Of a stretch of 8,766 nt of DNA, positions 1 to 5,765 are shown one piece after another. The position numbers and the translations under genes were made by a program. Where the stretch lies: the NCBI GenBank assembly GCA_001871435.1, contig MNVC01000040.1:1-8766 (forward strand), written 5' to 3'. The notes beneath the pieces were generated by a model. The model was not told where the DNA came from. It saw only the letters and a program-made list of their open reading frames with translations, and searched no databases. The number at the start of each line of letters is the position of its first letter. The stretch's first letter is position 1. Source of the stretch: Candidatus Magasanikbacteria bacterium CG1_02_32_51 (GTDB lineage: Bacteria > Patescibacteriota > Patescibacteriia > Magasanikbacterales > UBA922).

Positions 1-10
1 AACTTGAAAG

Positions 11-33
11 ATAAAAAAGATTAGCTTTTTTAT
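11..33 (+). terminator. Candidate weak terminator of a gene upstream of the window
   Basis: A perfect 9-bp inverted repeat (11-19 with 25-33, arms ATAAAAAAG and CTTTTTTAT) closes a 5-base loop, and the T-run forms the 3' arm. It would suit the end of a gene lying left of the window. Only one G-C pair supports the stem, so it may simply be an AT-rich palindrome. Confidence 0.3.
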
Positions 34-56
34 AGTGAATACTTTTGTTGTTCAAC

Positions 57-74
57 ATTTTTTAGCTAAAAAAT
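57..74. repeat. 18-bp perfect AT-rich palindrome upstream of the rnpB promoter
   Basis: The bases ATTTTTTAGCTAAAAAAT form a perfect palindrome centred on AGCT, ending 23 bases before the -35 box of the rnpB promoter. It could be a bidirectional terminator, an upstream A/T-tract promoter element or a protein-binding site. Nothing in the sequence decides between these. Confidence 0.35.
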
Positions 75-97
75 TGTGTAAAGTATTTAACAAAGCA

Positions 98-126
98 TTG
101 ACAAATTTACTTTTTTCTGCTATATT
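98..126 (+). promoter_or_regulatory. Sigma-70-type promoter of rnpB
   Basis: A consensus -35 TTGACA (98-103) is separated by exactly 17 bases from the -10 box TATATT (121-126). A TG at 118-119 makes it an extended -10. The expected start of transcription is near 133, which is also the first base of the P1 helix of the RNase P RNA. The promoter and the RNA structure therefore predict the same 5' end independently. Confidence 0.85.
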
Positions 127-132
127 GAGCCT

Positions 133-623
133 GTTCATTTTACAAATGATGATCGCTCCACCTTCGTTCTTCACTCCGTTTCGAACTATGGTGGACAAGC
201 CCTGTTTTGAGTTGGGGACTTGTCCTCCGAAGCTCAAGCAAAGCGAAGAGCGTAGGAGGAGAGGAAAGTCCGAACTTCCTTTGGAGAAATCTAATGTCAA
301 GGTAGTGGATAACATCCACCCTCCATCTTTTACGAGAATTGGAGCGGGAAAGTGCCACAGAGACTATACTAGCCAGCCGATTCGGCGGGCAAAAGGTGAA
401 AAGTGGTTTGATGTCATTTGCACAATTGACAAATGGCTACAAACTTCGACTCCCAGTGATGGGATGTCGTGGTAAACCCTACCTGAAGAAAGAGCAGCGT
501 TACGATTTATCGTTTCGAAAAGTTAGCTCGTTTGATCCCGACAGTAATGTCGGGACTAGATAAATGATCATCTTGTTTCCTTTTGGAAACAAACAAAATT
601 CGGCTTATATTTGTAGAATGAAC
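133..623 (+). ncRNA. rnpB: RNase P RNA component (rnpB), with expanded P3 region
   Basis: This is the catalytic RNA of RNase P, which trims the 5' leader from pre-tRNAs. The conserved 5' core GAGGAAAGTCCGAACTTCC (261-279) and the 3' core AAAATTCGGCTTAT (595-608) are present and pair as helix P4: AAG-CCGAA (266-274, with the typical bulged T at 269) with TTCGGCTT (599-606). P1 pairs 133-147 with 609-623 over 15 bp with one G-U. P2 pairs 148-154 with 566-572. P18 is 537-553, with stem CCCGACA/TGTCGGG and a GTAA tetraloop. Other conserved pieces are GGGAAAGTGCCACAGAGA (347-364) and GGTAAACCC near 471. At about 491 nt it is longer than the usual 350-400 nt of bacterial type A RNA. Much of the excess lies between P2 and P4 (155-260), where three hairpins stand in place of one. 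Protein-like reading frames across this stretch are artefacts. Assignment is firm; the exact fold of the expanded part is inferred. Confidence 0.95.
157..260 (+). repeat. Three consecutive hairpins in the P3 region of rnpB
   Basis: Hairpin 1 pairs TCCACC (157-162) with GGTGGA (190-195), plus GTTC/GAAC inside. Hairpin 2 pairs GACAAG (194-199) with CTTGTC (219-224), plus CCC/GGG. Hairpin 3 pairs TCCTCC (223-228) with GGAGGA (255-260), plus GCTC/GAGC inside. The outer two share the form TCCnCC...GGnGGA with a CG-containing inner part, like dispersed palindromic repeats. Standard type A RNA has a single P3 helix here. Hairpins 1 and 2 compete for two bases, so they may not form fully at once. Confidence 0.7.
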
Positions 624-662
624 AACAAAAACCATCTTATGTAAATAGGGTGGTTTTTTGTT
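624..662 (+). terminator. Intrinsic terminator after rnpB
   Basis: The arm AACAAAAACCATC (624-636) pairs with GGTGGTTTTTTGTT (649-662) around a 12-base loop, and the 3' arm carries a run of six T. It starts directly after the last base of the P1 helix, as expected for the end of the RNase P RNA transcript. Confidence 0.75.
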
Positions 663-697
663 TACAAATTTAAAATTAAGATAGTGTCTATTATTGT

Positions 698-726
698 TTG
701 ACTAAAGCTCAATTTTACGCTATTAT
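698..726 (+). promoter_or_regulatory. Promoter of the glycan-assembly cluster
   Basis: TTGACT (698-703) and TATTAT (721-726) are separated by 17 bases, which is the optimal spacing. Transcription would start near 733, giving a leader of only about 20 bases before the ATG at 753. That leader contains no Shine-Dalgarno-like purine run. Confidence 0.7.
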
Positions 727-752
727 AAAGATAATTATTATCCAAAAAATCT

Positions 753-2171
753 ATGAAACGTTCAGAAATTTTACTCATGATTTTGCAAGTGCCAATTGAT
801 TTTTTGATGCTTATTTTAGCTGGTTTTAGTGCTTATTCATTGCGTTTTAGTTCTTGGGCTGTAGCTTTTAAGCCAGTTATTTTTGATATCAGTCTTTGGC
901 AATTTTTGAATATTGTAGGTATTTTTGCTGGTGTTTGGATTTTAATTTTTGCTTTATTAGGACTATATTCAGTCAATCCGAATCGTCGTTTTGCCAAAGA
1001 TTTACTTAGAGTATTTTTTGCTTGTTTTGTAGGACTTTCGGTTATTGCTCTTTATATTATGCTTTCCAACAAACTGTTTGATTCCAGATTTTTGGTTGTA
1101 TCTAGTTGGGCTTTTGCCATGGTCTATGTAATTTTTGGTAGGTTTCTTGTGAGAGGTCTCAAAGCTCTTTTGTATCGTTTGGGTATTGGTTTACGTAGGG
1201 TAGTGATAATTGGTTCAGAAAATATTAGTAAAATTATTGTAGATACTTTGAAACAAAACCCAAGATTGGGTTATAAGATTATCAAAGTTTATGATATGTA
1301 TAACAAAAAGTTGAATAAGGAATTAGTAAATTTAGATTTGAATGAAATTATATTTGTGAATCCTCGTGCTCATGAAGATGAAACTTTGCAAGTCAAAAGA
1401 TTTTGTGATCAGCATCATATTGTTTTCAAATACTCAGCTGACGTCTTTTCTACTTATTCTACCAATATGTCAGTTTATACTTTGGCTGGTGTGCCGATTG
1501 TAGAACTCAAAAAAACTTCTCTGGATGGTTGGGGTAGAATTAGTAAAAGAATTTTTGATATTATAATGAGTTTGATTATTTTGATTATTGTTAGTCCTAT
1601 TATGCTTTTGACTACATTTGTTATTCTAATAGAAACTGGACTTCCAATAATTTATAAAAATGAGAGAATAGGTATTCGGGGAATGAAATTTTTGACACTC
1701 AAATTTCGATCTATGTACAAACAAGATTCTACGGGTGTTCAATTTGGAGAAGCAGGATTCAAAGCCGAAGAAAAAGAAAAAGCACTTATAGATAAAAATG
1801 GTAGTAAAAAAGGTCCAATTTATAAAATTGAAAATGATCCTCGTGTGACACCTTTTGGTAGATTTATTCGTCGTTTTAGTATTGATGAATTGCCACAATT
1901 TTTTAATGTTTTGGCAGGTAATATGAGTATTGTTGGACCACGACCACACCAACCACGTGAAGTAGAAAAATATGTCAATGATTATCCTGATGTTTTTGTG
2001 TTGAAGCCAGGTATTACAGGAATGTCCCAAATTTCTGGTAGAAGTGATTTGTCTTTTCAAGATGAAATGAAGTTAGATATTTTTTATATAGAAAAGTGGA
2101 GTTTGTATTTGGATTTTATTATTTTTTTCAAAACACCTTTTATATTATTTAGAAAAAGGAGGGTACTTTGA
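753..2171 (+). CDS. Polyprenyl-phosphate sugar-1-phosphate transferase (WbaP/exopolysaccharide type)
   Basis: This integral membrane enzyme of 472 residues would move a hexose-1-phosphate from a nucleotide sugar to undecaprenyl phosphate, the first step of lipid-linked glycan assembly. Hydrophobic segments lie at about 8-30, 48-71, 85-104 and 112-140. A nucleotide-fold region (about 148-230, starting RRVVIIGS) follows, giving the architecture of the large phosphoglycosyl transferases. The C-terminal bacterial sugar transferase domain (about 264-472) shows the re-entrant helix with its helix-breaking SP (281-282), RIG and LKFRSM (305-321), the catalytic Asp-Glu pair in SIDELPQ (D378, E379) and VGPRP (394-398). 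All key residues are intact and the length is typical. The ATG at 753 has a good promoter but no Shine-Dalgarno. It leads three glycosyltransferases and is probably their first operon gene. The sugar it transfers cannot be read from the sequence. Confidence 0.93.
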   Translation: MKRSEILLMILQVPIDFLMLILAGFSAYSLRFSSWAVAFKPVIFDISLWQFLNIVGIFAGVWILIFALLGLYSVNPNRRFAKDLLRVFFACFVGLSVIALYIMLSNKLFDSRFLVVSSWAFAMVYVIFGRFLVRGLKALLYRLGIGLRRVVIIGSENISKIIVDTLKQNPRLGYKIIKVYDMYNKKLNKELVNLDLNEIIFVNPRAHEDETLQVKRFCDQHHIVFKYSADVFSTYSTNMSVYTLAGVPIVELKKTSLDGWGRISKRIFDIIMSLIILIIVSPIMLLTTFVILIETGLPIIYKNERIGIRGMKFLTLKFRSMYKQDSTGVQFGEAGFKAEEKEKALIDKNGSKKGPIYKIENDPRVTPFGRFIRRFSIDELPQFFNVLAGNMSIVGPRPHQPREVEKYVNDYPDVFVLKPGITGMSQISGRSDLSFQDEMKLDIFYIEKWSLYLDFIIFFKTPFILFRKRRVL

Positions 2172-2184
2172 ATTTTAAAAGTAT

Positions 2185-2283
2185 AATCTTGATTGGATAC
2201 GAAATACGAAAAATACGAAATTACCAAAATTTTTTAAGTAAGTTTGTATGTTCGTAAGTTTCGTATTTTGTATCCATAAGATT
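2185..2283. repeat. Intergenic inverted repeat built on the word ATACGAA
   Basis: The left arm 2195-2211 (GGATACGAAATACGAAA) matches the reverse complement of 2259-2275 with one mismatch. An outer AATCTT (2185-2190) pairs with AAGATT (2278-2283). A third ATACGAAA (2213-2220) is a direct repeat of the arm. The element fills the gap between the sugar transferase and the first glycosyltransferase. It has no T-run after the stem, so it is not a classic terminator. No clear promoter is visible in this gap, so the next gene is probably read from upstream. Confidence 0.7.
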
Positions 2284-2299
2284 AATTACTTATTTATCT

Positions 2300-3415
2300 A
2301 TGAGAATTGCATTAGTACACGATTATTTATCACAAGATGGTGGAGCAGAAAAGGTCTTGAAAGTATTTCATGAAATATGGCCTCAAGCTCCTATTTTTGT
2401 TTTATTTTATGATAAGAAAAAAATAAAATATTTTGAAGATGTAGATATTAGAGAATCATTTTTGAGTAAAATGCCTTTTGTAAAAAGTAAATTTCAGTGG
2501 TATTTACCACTAATGCCTTTGGCTACAGAAAAGCATGATTTAAGTGATTTTGATGTCGTATTGTCTTCTACTAGTGCTTTTGCTAAAGGTATTCTTACCA
2601 AAGAAAATTCTTTGCATATTTCTTATTGTCATACGCCAACTCGTTATCTTTGGTCAGATACTCATGAATATATCCATGATTTGAATTACAATTTTTTGGT
2701 CAAAATTTTTTTGCCGTCTTTGATTCATAAGTTGAGAATTTGGGACAAAAATAGTGTTGACAGAGTAGATCATTTTATTGCCAATTCTTATACGGTTTTC
2801 AAAAGAATAAAAAAATATTATAGAAGAAAAAGTGATGTCATTTTTCCGCCAGTAGATTTGGAAAAATTCTTTGTTAGTGAAAAACAGGAAGATTATTTTG
2901 TGACAGGTGGTCGTATTGTGAATTACAAAAGATTTGATTTGGTGGTACAAGCTTTCAATCGTCTGGGTTATAAATTGAAAATTTTTGGTGATGGTTCTGC
3001 TTTAGAGTCTTTGAGAAAATTAGCTAAAAGTAATATTGAATTTTTGGGACGTATAACTGACGAAGAAAAGGCTAAAGTTTTGAGTCATGCCAAAGCTTTT
3101 ATTCATCCTCAAATAGAGGATTTTGGTATTACGCCAGTGGAGTCTATGGCTAGTGGTCGTCCGGTGATTGCTTATGGTGTTGGTGGGGCTACTGAAACTG
3201 TCGTGTCGGGAGTAAGTGGTTTGTTTTTTTACAAACAAGATTGGGAAACACTTTTTGATACAATTTTGAATTTTGATAAATATAATTGGGATAGTGCAAA
3301 AATTCGTGAGTTGGCTTGTCGTTTTGATGAAAAAATATTCAAAGAAAAAATAAAAAAATATGTGGATGAACATTATTTAGATTTTTTATCAGAGATAAAT
3401 AGGTGCGAACTGTAG
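2300..3415 (+). CDS. GT4-family glycosyltransferase, WbaZ-like
   Basis: This cytoplasmic or membrane-associated GT-B enzyme of 371 residues probably adds one sugar to the lipid-linked glycan started by the upstream transferase. The N-terminal domain opens with MRIALVHDYL and the GGAEK motif (14-18), then CHTPTRYLWS (110-119), a combination I recognise from the WbaZ-like branch of GT4. The C-terminal nucleotide-sugar domain begins near 198 with VTGGRIVNYKRFD (201-213), where K210 and R211 would contact the donor phosphate, and carries the EX7E motif as EDFGITPVE (273-281). Length is normal and nothing appears to be missing. The ATG at 2300 starts directly at the conserved beta strand and has no Shine-Dalgarno. 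It follows the sugar transferase by 128 bases, filled by an inverted repeat. WbaZ-like enzymes are often mannosyltransferases, but donor and acceptor are not readable here. Confidence 0.9.
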   Translation: MRIALVHDYLSQDGGAEKVLKVFHEIWPQAPIFVLFYDKKKIKYFEDVDIRESFLSKMPFVKSKFQWYLPLMPLATEKHDLSDFDVVLSSTSAFAKGILTKENSLHISYCHTPTRYLWSDTHEYIHDLNYNFLVKIFLPSLIHKLRIWDKNSVDRVDHFIANSYTVFKRIKKYYRRKSDVIFPPVDLEKFFVSEKQEDYFVTGGRIVNYKRFDLVVQAFNRLGYKLKIFGDGSALESLRKLAKSNIEFLGRITDEEKAKVLSHAKAFIHPQIEDFGITPVESMASGRPVIAYGVGGATETVVSGVSGLFFYKQDWETLFDTILNFDKYNWDSAKIRELACRFDEKIFKEKIKKYVDEHYLDFLSEINRCEL

Positions 3416-3417
3416 TT

Positions 3418-3536
3418 AGTAAAGTTCATAAAGTTTGTAAAGTAAAAAGTAATTTGACATAAAAGTTTTTAAGATTTATAAATTTATTTTTTTAATAAAG
3501 ACTTTATAAACTTTTAACTTTATGAACTTTATAAAC
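3418..3536. repeat. Intergenic inverted repeat built on TAAAGTTCATAAAGTT
   Basis: The 16-mer TAAAGTTCATAAAGTT at 3420-3435 has its exact reverse complement at 3516-3531. Both flanks continue with looser matches made of the words TAAAGTT and TTATAAAC (3418-3450 and 3501-3536). The loop holds a promoter. The arms resemble tandem short words more than a transposon end, and no gene lies inside. Confidence 0.75.
3454..3482 (+). promoter_or_regulatory. Promoter of the second glycosyltransferase, inside an inverted-repeat loop
   Basis: A consensus -35 TTGACA (3454-3459) and a near-consensus -10 TATAAA (3477-3482) are exactly 17 bases apart. Transcription would start near 3489, leaving a leader of about 100 bases that includes only the right arm of the surrounding inverted repeat. 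Confidence 0.6.
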
Positions 3537-3588
3537 TGAGGTATTTAGATTATTAATTTATTTGTTTTTTTGAAAAAAAGTTTTGTTT

Positions 3589-4737
3589 ATGAATATAATT
3601 ATTGACATCCGTAGCCTGACTGACAAGAAACGTACTGGAGTAGGTGAATATACTTATGAACTTTTGGATAATATTTTTGCTTTAGACAAAGATAGTAATT
3701 ATTTTTTATTTTATAATTCTTTTCAAGACGTTAGTAATAGTTTGCCAAAATGGTCCGGGGATAATGTATATTTTGTTGGGACTAGTTTACCAAATAAAAT
3801 ATTAAATTTGTTACTTTTGGGTAAGTTTTTGAAATTAGATAATTTGGTGAAAAATCAAATAAAGAAAAAAAAAATAAATTTGCATTTGGAAAAAATAGAT
3901 TATTGGTTTTCACCAAATATAAATTTTTTAAATTTGTCCAAAGATATTAAACATATTTTGACTATTCATGATCTTAGTTTTGAATTTTTGCCAAAATGTT
4001 TTAGTAGAAAAATGTTGTTATGGCATAGTCTAACAAAACCACAAAGTCAAGCTTATCATGCTCATTTGGTGTTTGCTCCATCACAGAATACTAAAAACGA
4101 TTTAGTAGATATTTATCATCTCAATCCAAATTCTATCAAAGTGTTGTATCCGGGAATTAGTAAAAGGTTTTTAGATTTTTTAAAAACAAAGATAGACGTA
4201 GAATTTTTGCAAAAAAAGTATAATTTGCCAAAAAATTTTATTTTCTTTTTGGGGACATTAGAACCTCGCAAAAATATTTTGGGGTTAATAGAAGCTTATA
4301 AAAAGTCTAACCTAATAAACAAACATATTTATTTAGTAATAGCTGGAAATAGAGGCTGGAAGTATGACAAAATTATTTCAGCTATAGACAAAACTAGGGG
4401 AGTAAATTATATTGGTTATGTAGATGCATCTGACAAGCCAGCACTTTATCAGCTGTCTAGTTTATTTGTTTATCCTAGTCTTTATGAAGGTTTTGGTTTT
4501 CCTGTTTTGGAAGCCATGATTAGTGGCGTGCCTGTGATTACAAGCAATAGATCGTCTTTGCCAGAAATAGTCTCTGATCAAGTAACTTTGGTGAATCCAC
4601 ATAATGTAATGGAATTGAAAAATGCTATTTTAAATAATTTTAGAAAAAAAGAAAAAAGTGTTTTGGTAGTGGAAGATTTTGTCAAATTTAATTGGGAAAA
4701 AATGGCTAAAGATTTTTTGGAGATGCTGTCTAATTAA
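3589..4737 (+). CDS. GT4-family glycosyltransferase, MtfB-like
   Basis: This GT-B enzyme of 382 residues probably extends the same lipid-linked glycan. Counting from the ATG at 3589, it has the N-terminal donor-side loop RTGVGEYT (15-22), TIHDLSFE (125-132), the C-terminal domain signature GTLEPRKN (222-229) and the EX7E motif EGFGFPVLE (300-308), followed by SSLPEIV (322-328). These are the hallmarks of the MtfB-like branch of GT4, which includes mannosyltransferases of O-antigen synthesis. A TTG six bases upstream (3583) would add two residues. I prefer the ATG because MNIIIDIRSL is the usual family start. No Shine-Dalgarno is present. A stretch at about 85-98, rich in Lys, is longer than in the third glycosyltransferase and would lie on the surface. 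It has its own likely promoter 135 bases upstream. Substrate is unknown. Confidence 0.9.
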   Translation: MNIIIDIRSLTDKKRTGVGEYTYELLDNIFALDKDSNYFLFYNSFQDVSNSLPKWSGDNVYFVGTSLPNKILNLLLLGKFLKLDNLVKNQIKKKKINLHLEKIDYWFSPNINFLNLSKDIKHILTIHDLSFEFLPKCFSRKMLLWHSLTKPQSQAYHAHLVFAPSQNTKNDLVDIYHLNPNSIKVLYPGISKRFLDFLKTKIDVEFLQKKYNLPKNFIFFLGTLEPRKNILGLIEAYKKSNLINKHIYLVIAGNRGWKYDKIISAIDKTRGVNYIGYVDASDKPALYQLSSLFVYPSLYEGFGFPVLEAMISGVPVITSNRSSLPEIVSDQVTLVNPHNVMELKNAILNNFRKKEKSVLVVEDFVKFNWEKMAKDFLEMLSN

Positions 4738-4765
4738 TTTTTTAGAAGTTTTGGAGTATTGTGGT

Positions 4766-4798
4766 GGAGTGACGAAATGAGTTCAAGCGAATTTCGTT
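4766..4798 (+). repeat. REP-like hairpin unit R1
   Basis: The unit begins GGAGTGACGAAATGAG and forms a stem of ACGAAAT (4772-4778) with ATTTCGT (4791-4797). It shares its sequence with units at 4891 and 5298 on the same strand and with 4824 on the opposite strand. It is preceded by TTGGAGTATT (4751-4760), which reappears as TTGAAGTATT before R3. Confidence 0.8.
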
Positions 4799-4823
4799 AA
4801 TTTTTAACTCAGTTTATCATAAC

Positions 4824-4857
4824 TGACAAATTTCGCTTGAGCTCAATTTGTCATTCC
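4824..4857 (-). repeat. REP-like hairpin unit R2, inverted
   Basis: Read on the minus strand this begins GGAATGACAAATTGAGCTCA, the same head as R1. R1 and R2 face each other across about 25 bases, an arrangement like the paired REP units of enterobacterial BIMEs. Together they lie between the stop of the second glycosyltransferase and the transposase remnant and could also end transcription. Confidence 0.75.
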
Positions 4858-4890
4858 TTACGACTAACTTTTGCATTTGTTTGAAGTATT

Positions 4891-4930
4891 GGAGTGACGA
4901 AATGAGCTAAGGCGAATTTCGTCAAACGTT
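4891..4930 (+). repeat. REP-like hairpin unit R3, just before the transposase remnant
   Basis: It starts GGAGTGACGAAATGAG, has the stem GACGAAAT/ATTTCGTC and continues GTCAAACGTT. The tail TTTCGTCAAACGTT is identical to that of unit R4 inside the transposase gene. It ends 16 bases before the transposase start codon. Confidence 0.8.
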
Positions 4931-5170
4931 TTTAAAAATATAAATTATGGAAAATAAGCATCGACCGTTTTATATTTATGATGGCCATACTTATTTTGTG
5001 ACAGGACGGTGTTATAAGGGAACAGATTATTTTAGGGAAAGTGGTAAAAAAGAAATGTTTAGACAAGTTTTGAAAGATTCAATTGAAAAATTTTATATCA
5101 AATTATTTTCTTGGGTAGTATTGAATAATCATTATCATATTTTATTTAGTGTATCAGTGCCAGACGAATT

Positions 5171-5220
5171 TCTCTTGTTTCCCGACTAAGTACGGGATCC
5201 CGTATTTTATCGGGACAATT
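5171..5220. mobile_element. 50-bp hairpin insertion in the RAYT gene with AATT target duplication
   Basis: The insert contains a strong imperfect hairpin: TCCCGA (5180-5185) pairs with TCGGGA (5210-5215) around the perfect 14-bp palindrome TACGGGATCCCGTA (5191-5204). It lies between GACGAATT and AATTCGTC, so the last four bases repeat the AATT at the left edge. It has no coding capacity and must have been moved or copied by something else. The 50-base size matches exactly the frame difference between the gene halves. It looks like a minimal MITE or palindromic repeat. Confidence 0.75.
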
Positions 5221-5236
5221 CGTCAATCCAAACAAA

Positions 5237-5266
5237 GATGAAATTGGCAAGAGCAAATTTTGTTAT
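5237..5266 (+). repeat. Degenerate REP-like unit inside the RAYT gene
   Basis: The stretch starts GATGAAATTGGCAAGAGC and ends AAATTTTGTTAT. It aligns without gaps to R1 from GACGAAATGAG to TTTCGTTA, with about two thirds of positions identical. It is preceded by ATCCAAACAAA (5226-5236), which recurs at 5280-5290 before unit R4, suggesting a tandem copy of a unit plus spacer. It stays in the restored reading frame. Confidence 0.5.
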
Positions 5267-5297
5267 CCAAATAAAAATTATCCAAACAAAGACGAAC

Positions 5298-5337
5298 GGA
5301 ATGACGAAATGAGTTCAAACGAATTTCGTCAAACGTT
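5298..5337 (+). repeat. REP-like hairpin unit R4, in frame within the RAYT gene
   Basis: It starts GGAATGACGAAATGAGTTCA, has the stem GACGAAAT/ATTTCGTC and ends GTCAAACGTT, matching R3 and R1 nearly base for base. In the restored RAYT frame it codes for DEMSSNEFRQT, a segment between the HUH motif and the catalytic-tyrosine helix. An ATG inside it makes the second half of the gene look like a separate small gene. Confidence 0.8.
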
Positions 5338-5641
5338 GCAAAAGAAAAAGATTATTGAATTTGTAAGAAAGCTACATAAAGACACTGCACGTTTTATAAA
5401 TAAAATAGACAAAACTCCTGGTCGTCAAATCTGGTACCAATACTTTGATTATTGTCTTAGAAACAAAGCCGACTTTTGGAAACATTTCAACTATATAATA
5501 AAAAATCCTTTCAAACACGGATTAGTCAAAAGTTTGGAAGAAGCCTTTCATTATAAATATTCCAGTAATCCTGTTTGGCTCAAAAGATTTGGAGTAGAAG
5601 GAATAAATGAAAGTTTTATCAAATATTCTGTGGAAGAAGTC

Positions 5642-5670
5642 TTCCTTAAGGATTGATTGTAGGGTATAAT
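5642..5670 (+). promoter_or_regulatory. Possible promoter before the third glycosyltransferase
   Basis: A perfect -10 TATAAT (5665-5670) lies just after the RAYT stop. The best -35 at 17-base spacing is TTCCTT (5642-5647), which is poor. If used, it would give a leader of about 130 bases carrying the GC-rich palindromes at 5746-5796. Confidence 0.35.
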
Positions 5671-5745
5671 TATATAGTAAATTTAAAAATAGCAATCAGA
5701 ATCAATTGTTATTCAAGATTTGATTAGAAATTAATTTTTAAGAAA

Positions 5746-5765
5746 CCTGCCTGCCGGCAGGCAGG
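5746..5765. repeat. 20-bp perfect GC-rich palindrome
   Basis: CCTGCCTGCCGGCAGGCAGG is a perfect palindrome in otherwise very AT-rich DNA, 42 bases before the next start codon. From memory, such palindromes are scattered in many Patescibacteria genomes, which supports the suggested origin of the window. No terminator T-run follows. Confidence 0.85.

Larger units (their letters stand above)
4947..5656 (+). pseudogene. REP-associated tyrosine transposase (RAYT, Y1/HUH family), broken by an insertion
   Basis: The intact protein would be a single-strand DNA endonuclease acting on REP hairpins. The first part (4947-5189, 80 residues) has the N-terminal core and the metal-binding HUH motif NNHYHIL (HYH at residues 62-64). 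It then runs into a TAA at 5187. The second part, open in another frame through to 5656, has RKLHKDTARFINKIDKTPGR, the DFWKHFNYI helix with the catalytic tyrosine at 5492-5494, and the NPFKHG motif of the family. The frame switch lies in a hairpin with 4-base AATT copies on both sides (5167-5170 and 5217-5220). Removing 50 bases (5171-5220) joins ...VPDEF to VNPNKDE... with no other change and gives 219 residues. The linker between the two motifs is lengthened by in-frame REP units. No Shine-Dalgarno. It interrupts the glycan cluster. Family assignment is firm; loss of function is inferred from the frame break. Confidence 0.88.

Noticed and set aside
537..553. CCCGACAGTAATGTCGGG as an inserted dispersed repeat
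   Set aside because: It resembles such repeats, but it sits exactly where P18 of RNase P RNA belongs and has a GNRA-type loop, so it is part of the normal RNA fold.
35..563. Open reading frames on both strands across the first 560 bases
   Set aside because: They overlap the RNase P RNA gene, whose P1, P2, P4 and P18 pairings and conserved cores are all visible. The translations show no protein family features.
1626..3373. Minus-strand open frames at 1626-2060, 2654-2950 and 3020-3373
   Set aside because: They are antisense to well-supported enzymes and their translations are low-complexity, rich in Phe, Ile, Thr and Asn, as expected for shadows of AT-rich genes.
3583..3588. TTG at 3583 as start of the second glycosyltransferase
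   Set aside because: The ATG six bases later gives the usual family N-terminus (MNIIIDIRSL), and no ribosome-binding sequence favours the TTG.
4751..5337. CRISPR array
   Set aside because: The repeat units differ in orientation, spacing and loop sequence, are themselves hairpins, and lie next to a RAYT. No regular repeat-spacer pattern or cas gene is present.
5309..5656. An independent small gene starting at the ATG at 5309
   Set aside because: The ATG lies inside REP unit R4, the frame is open further upstream, and the product is the C-terminal half of a RAYT that joins its N-terminal half when the 50-base insert is removed.
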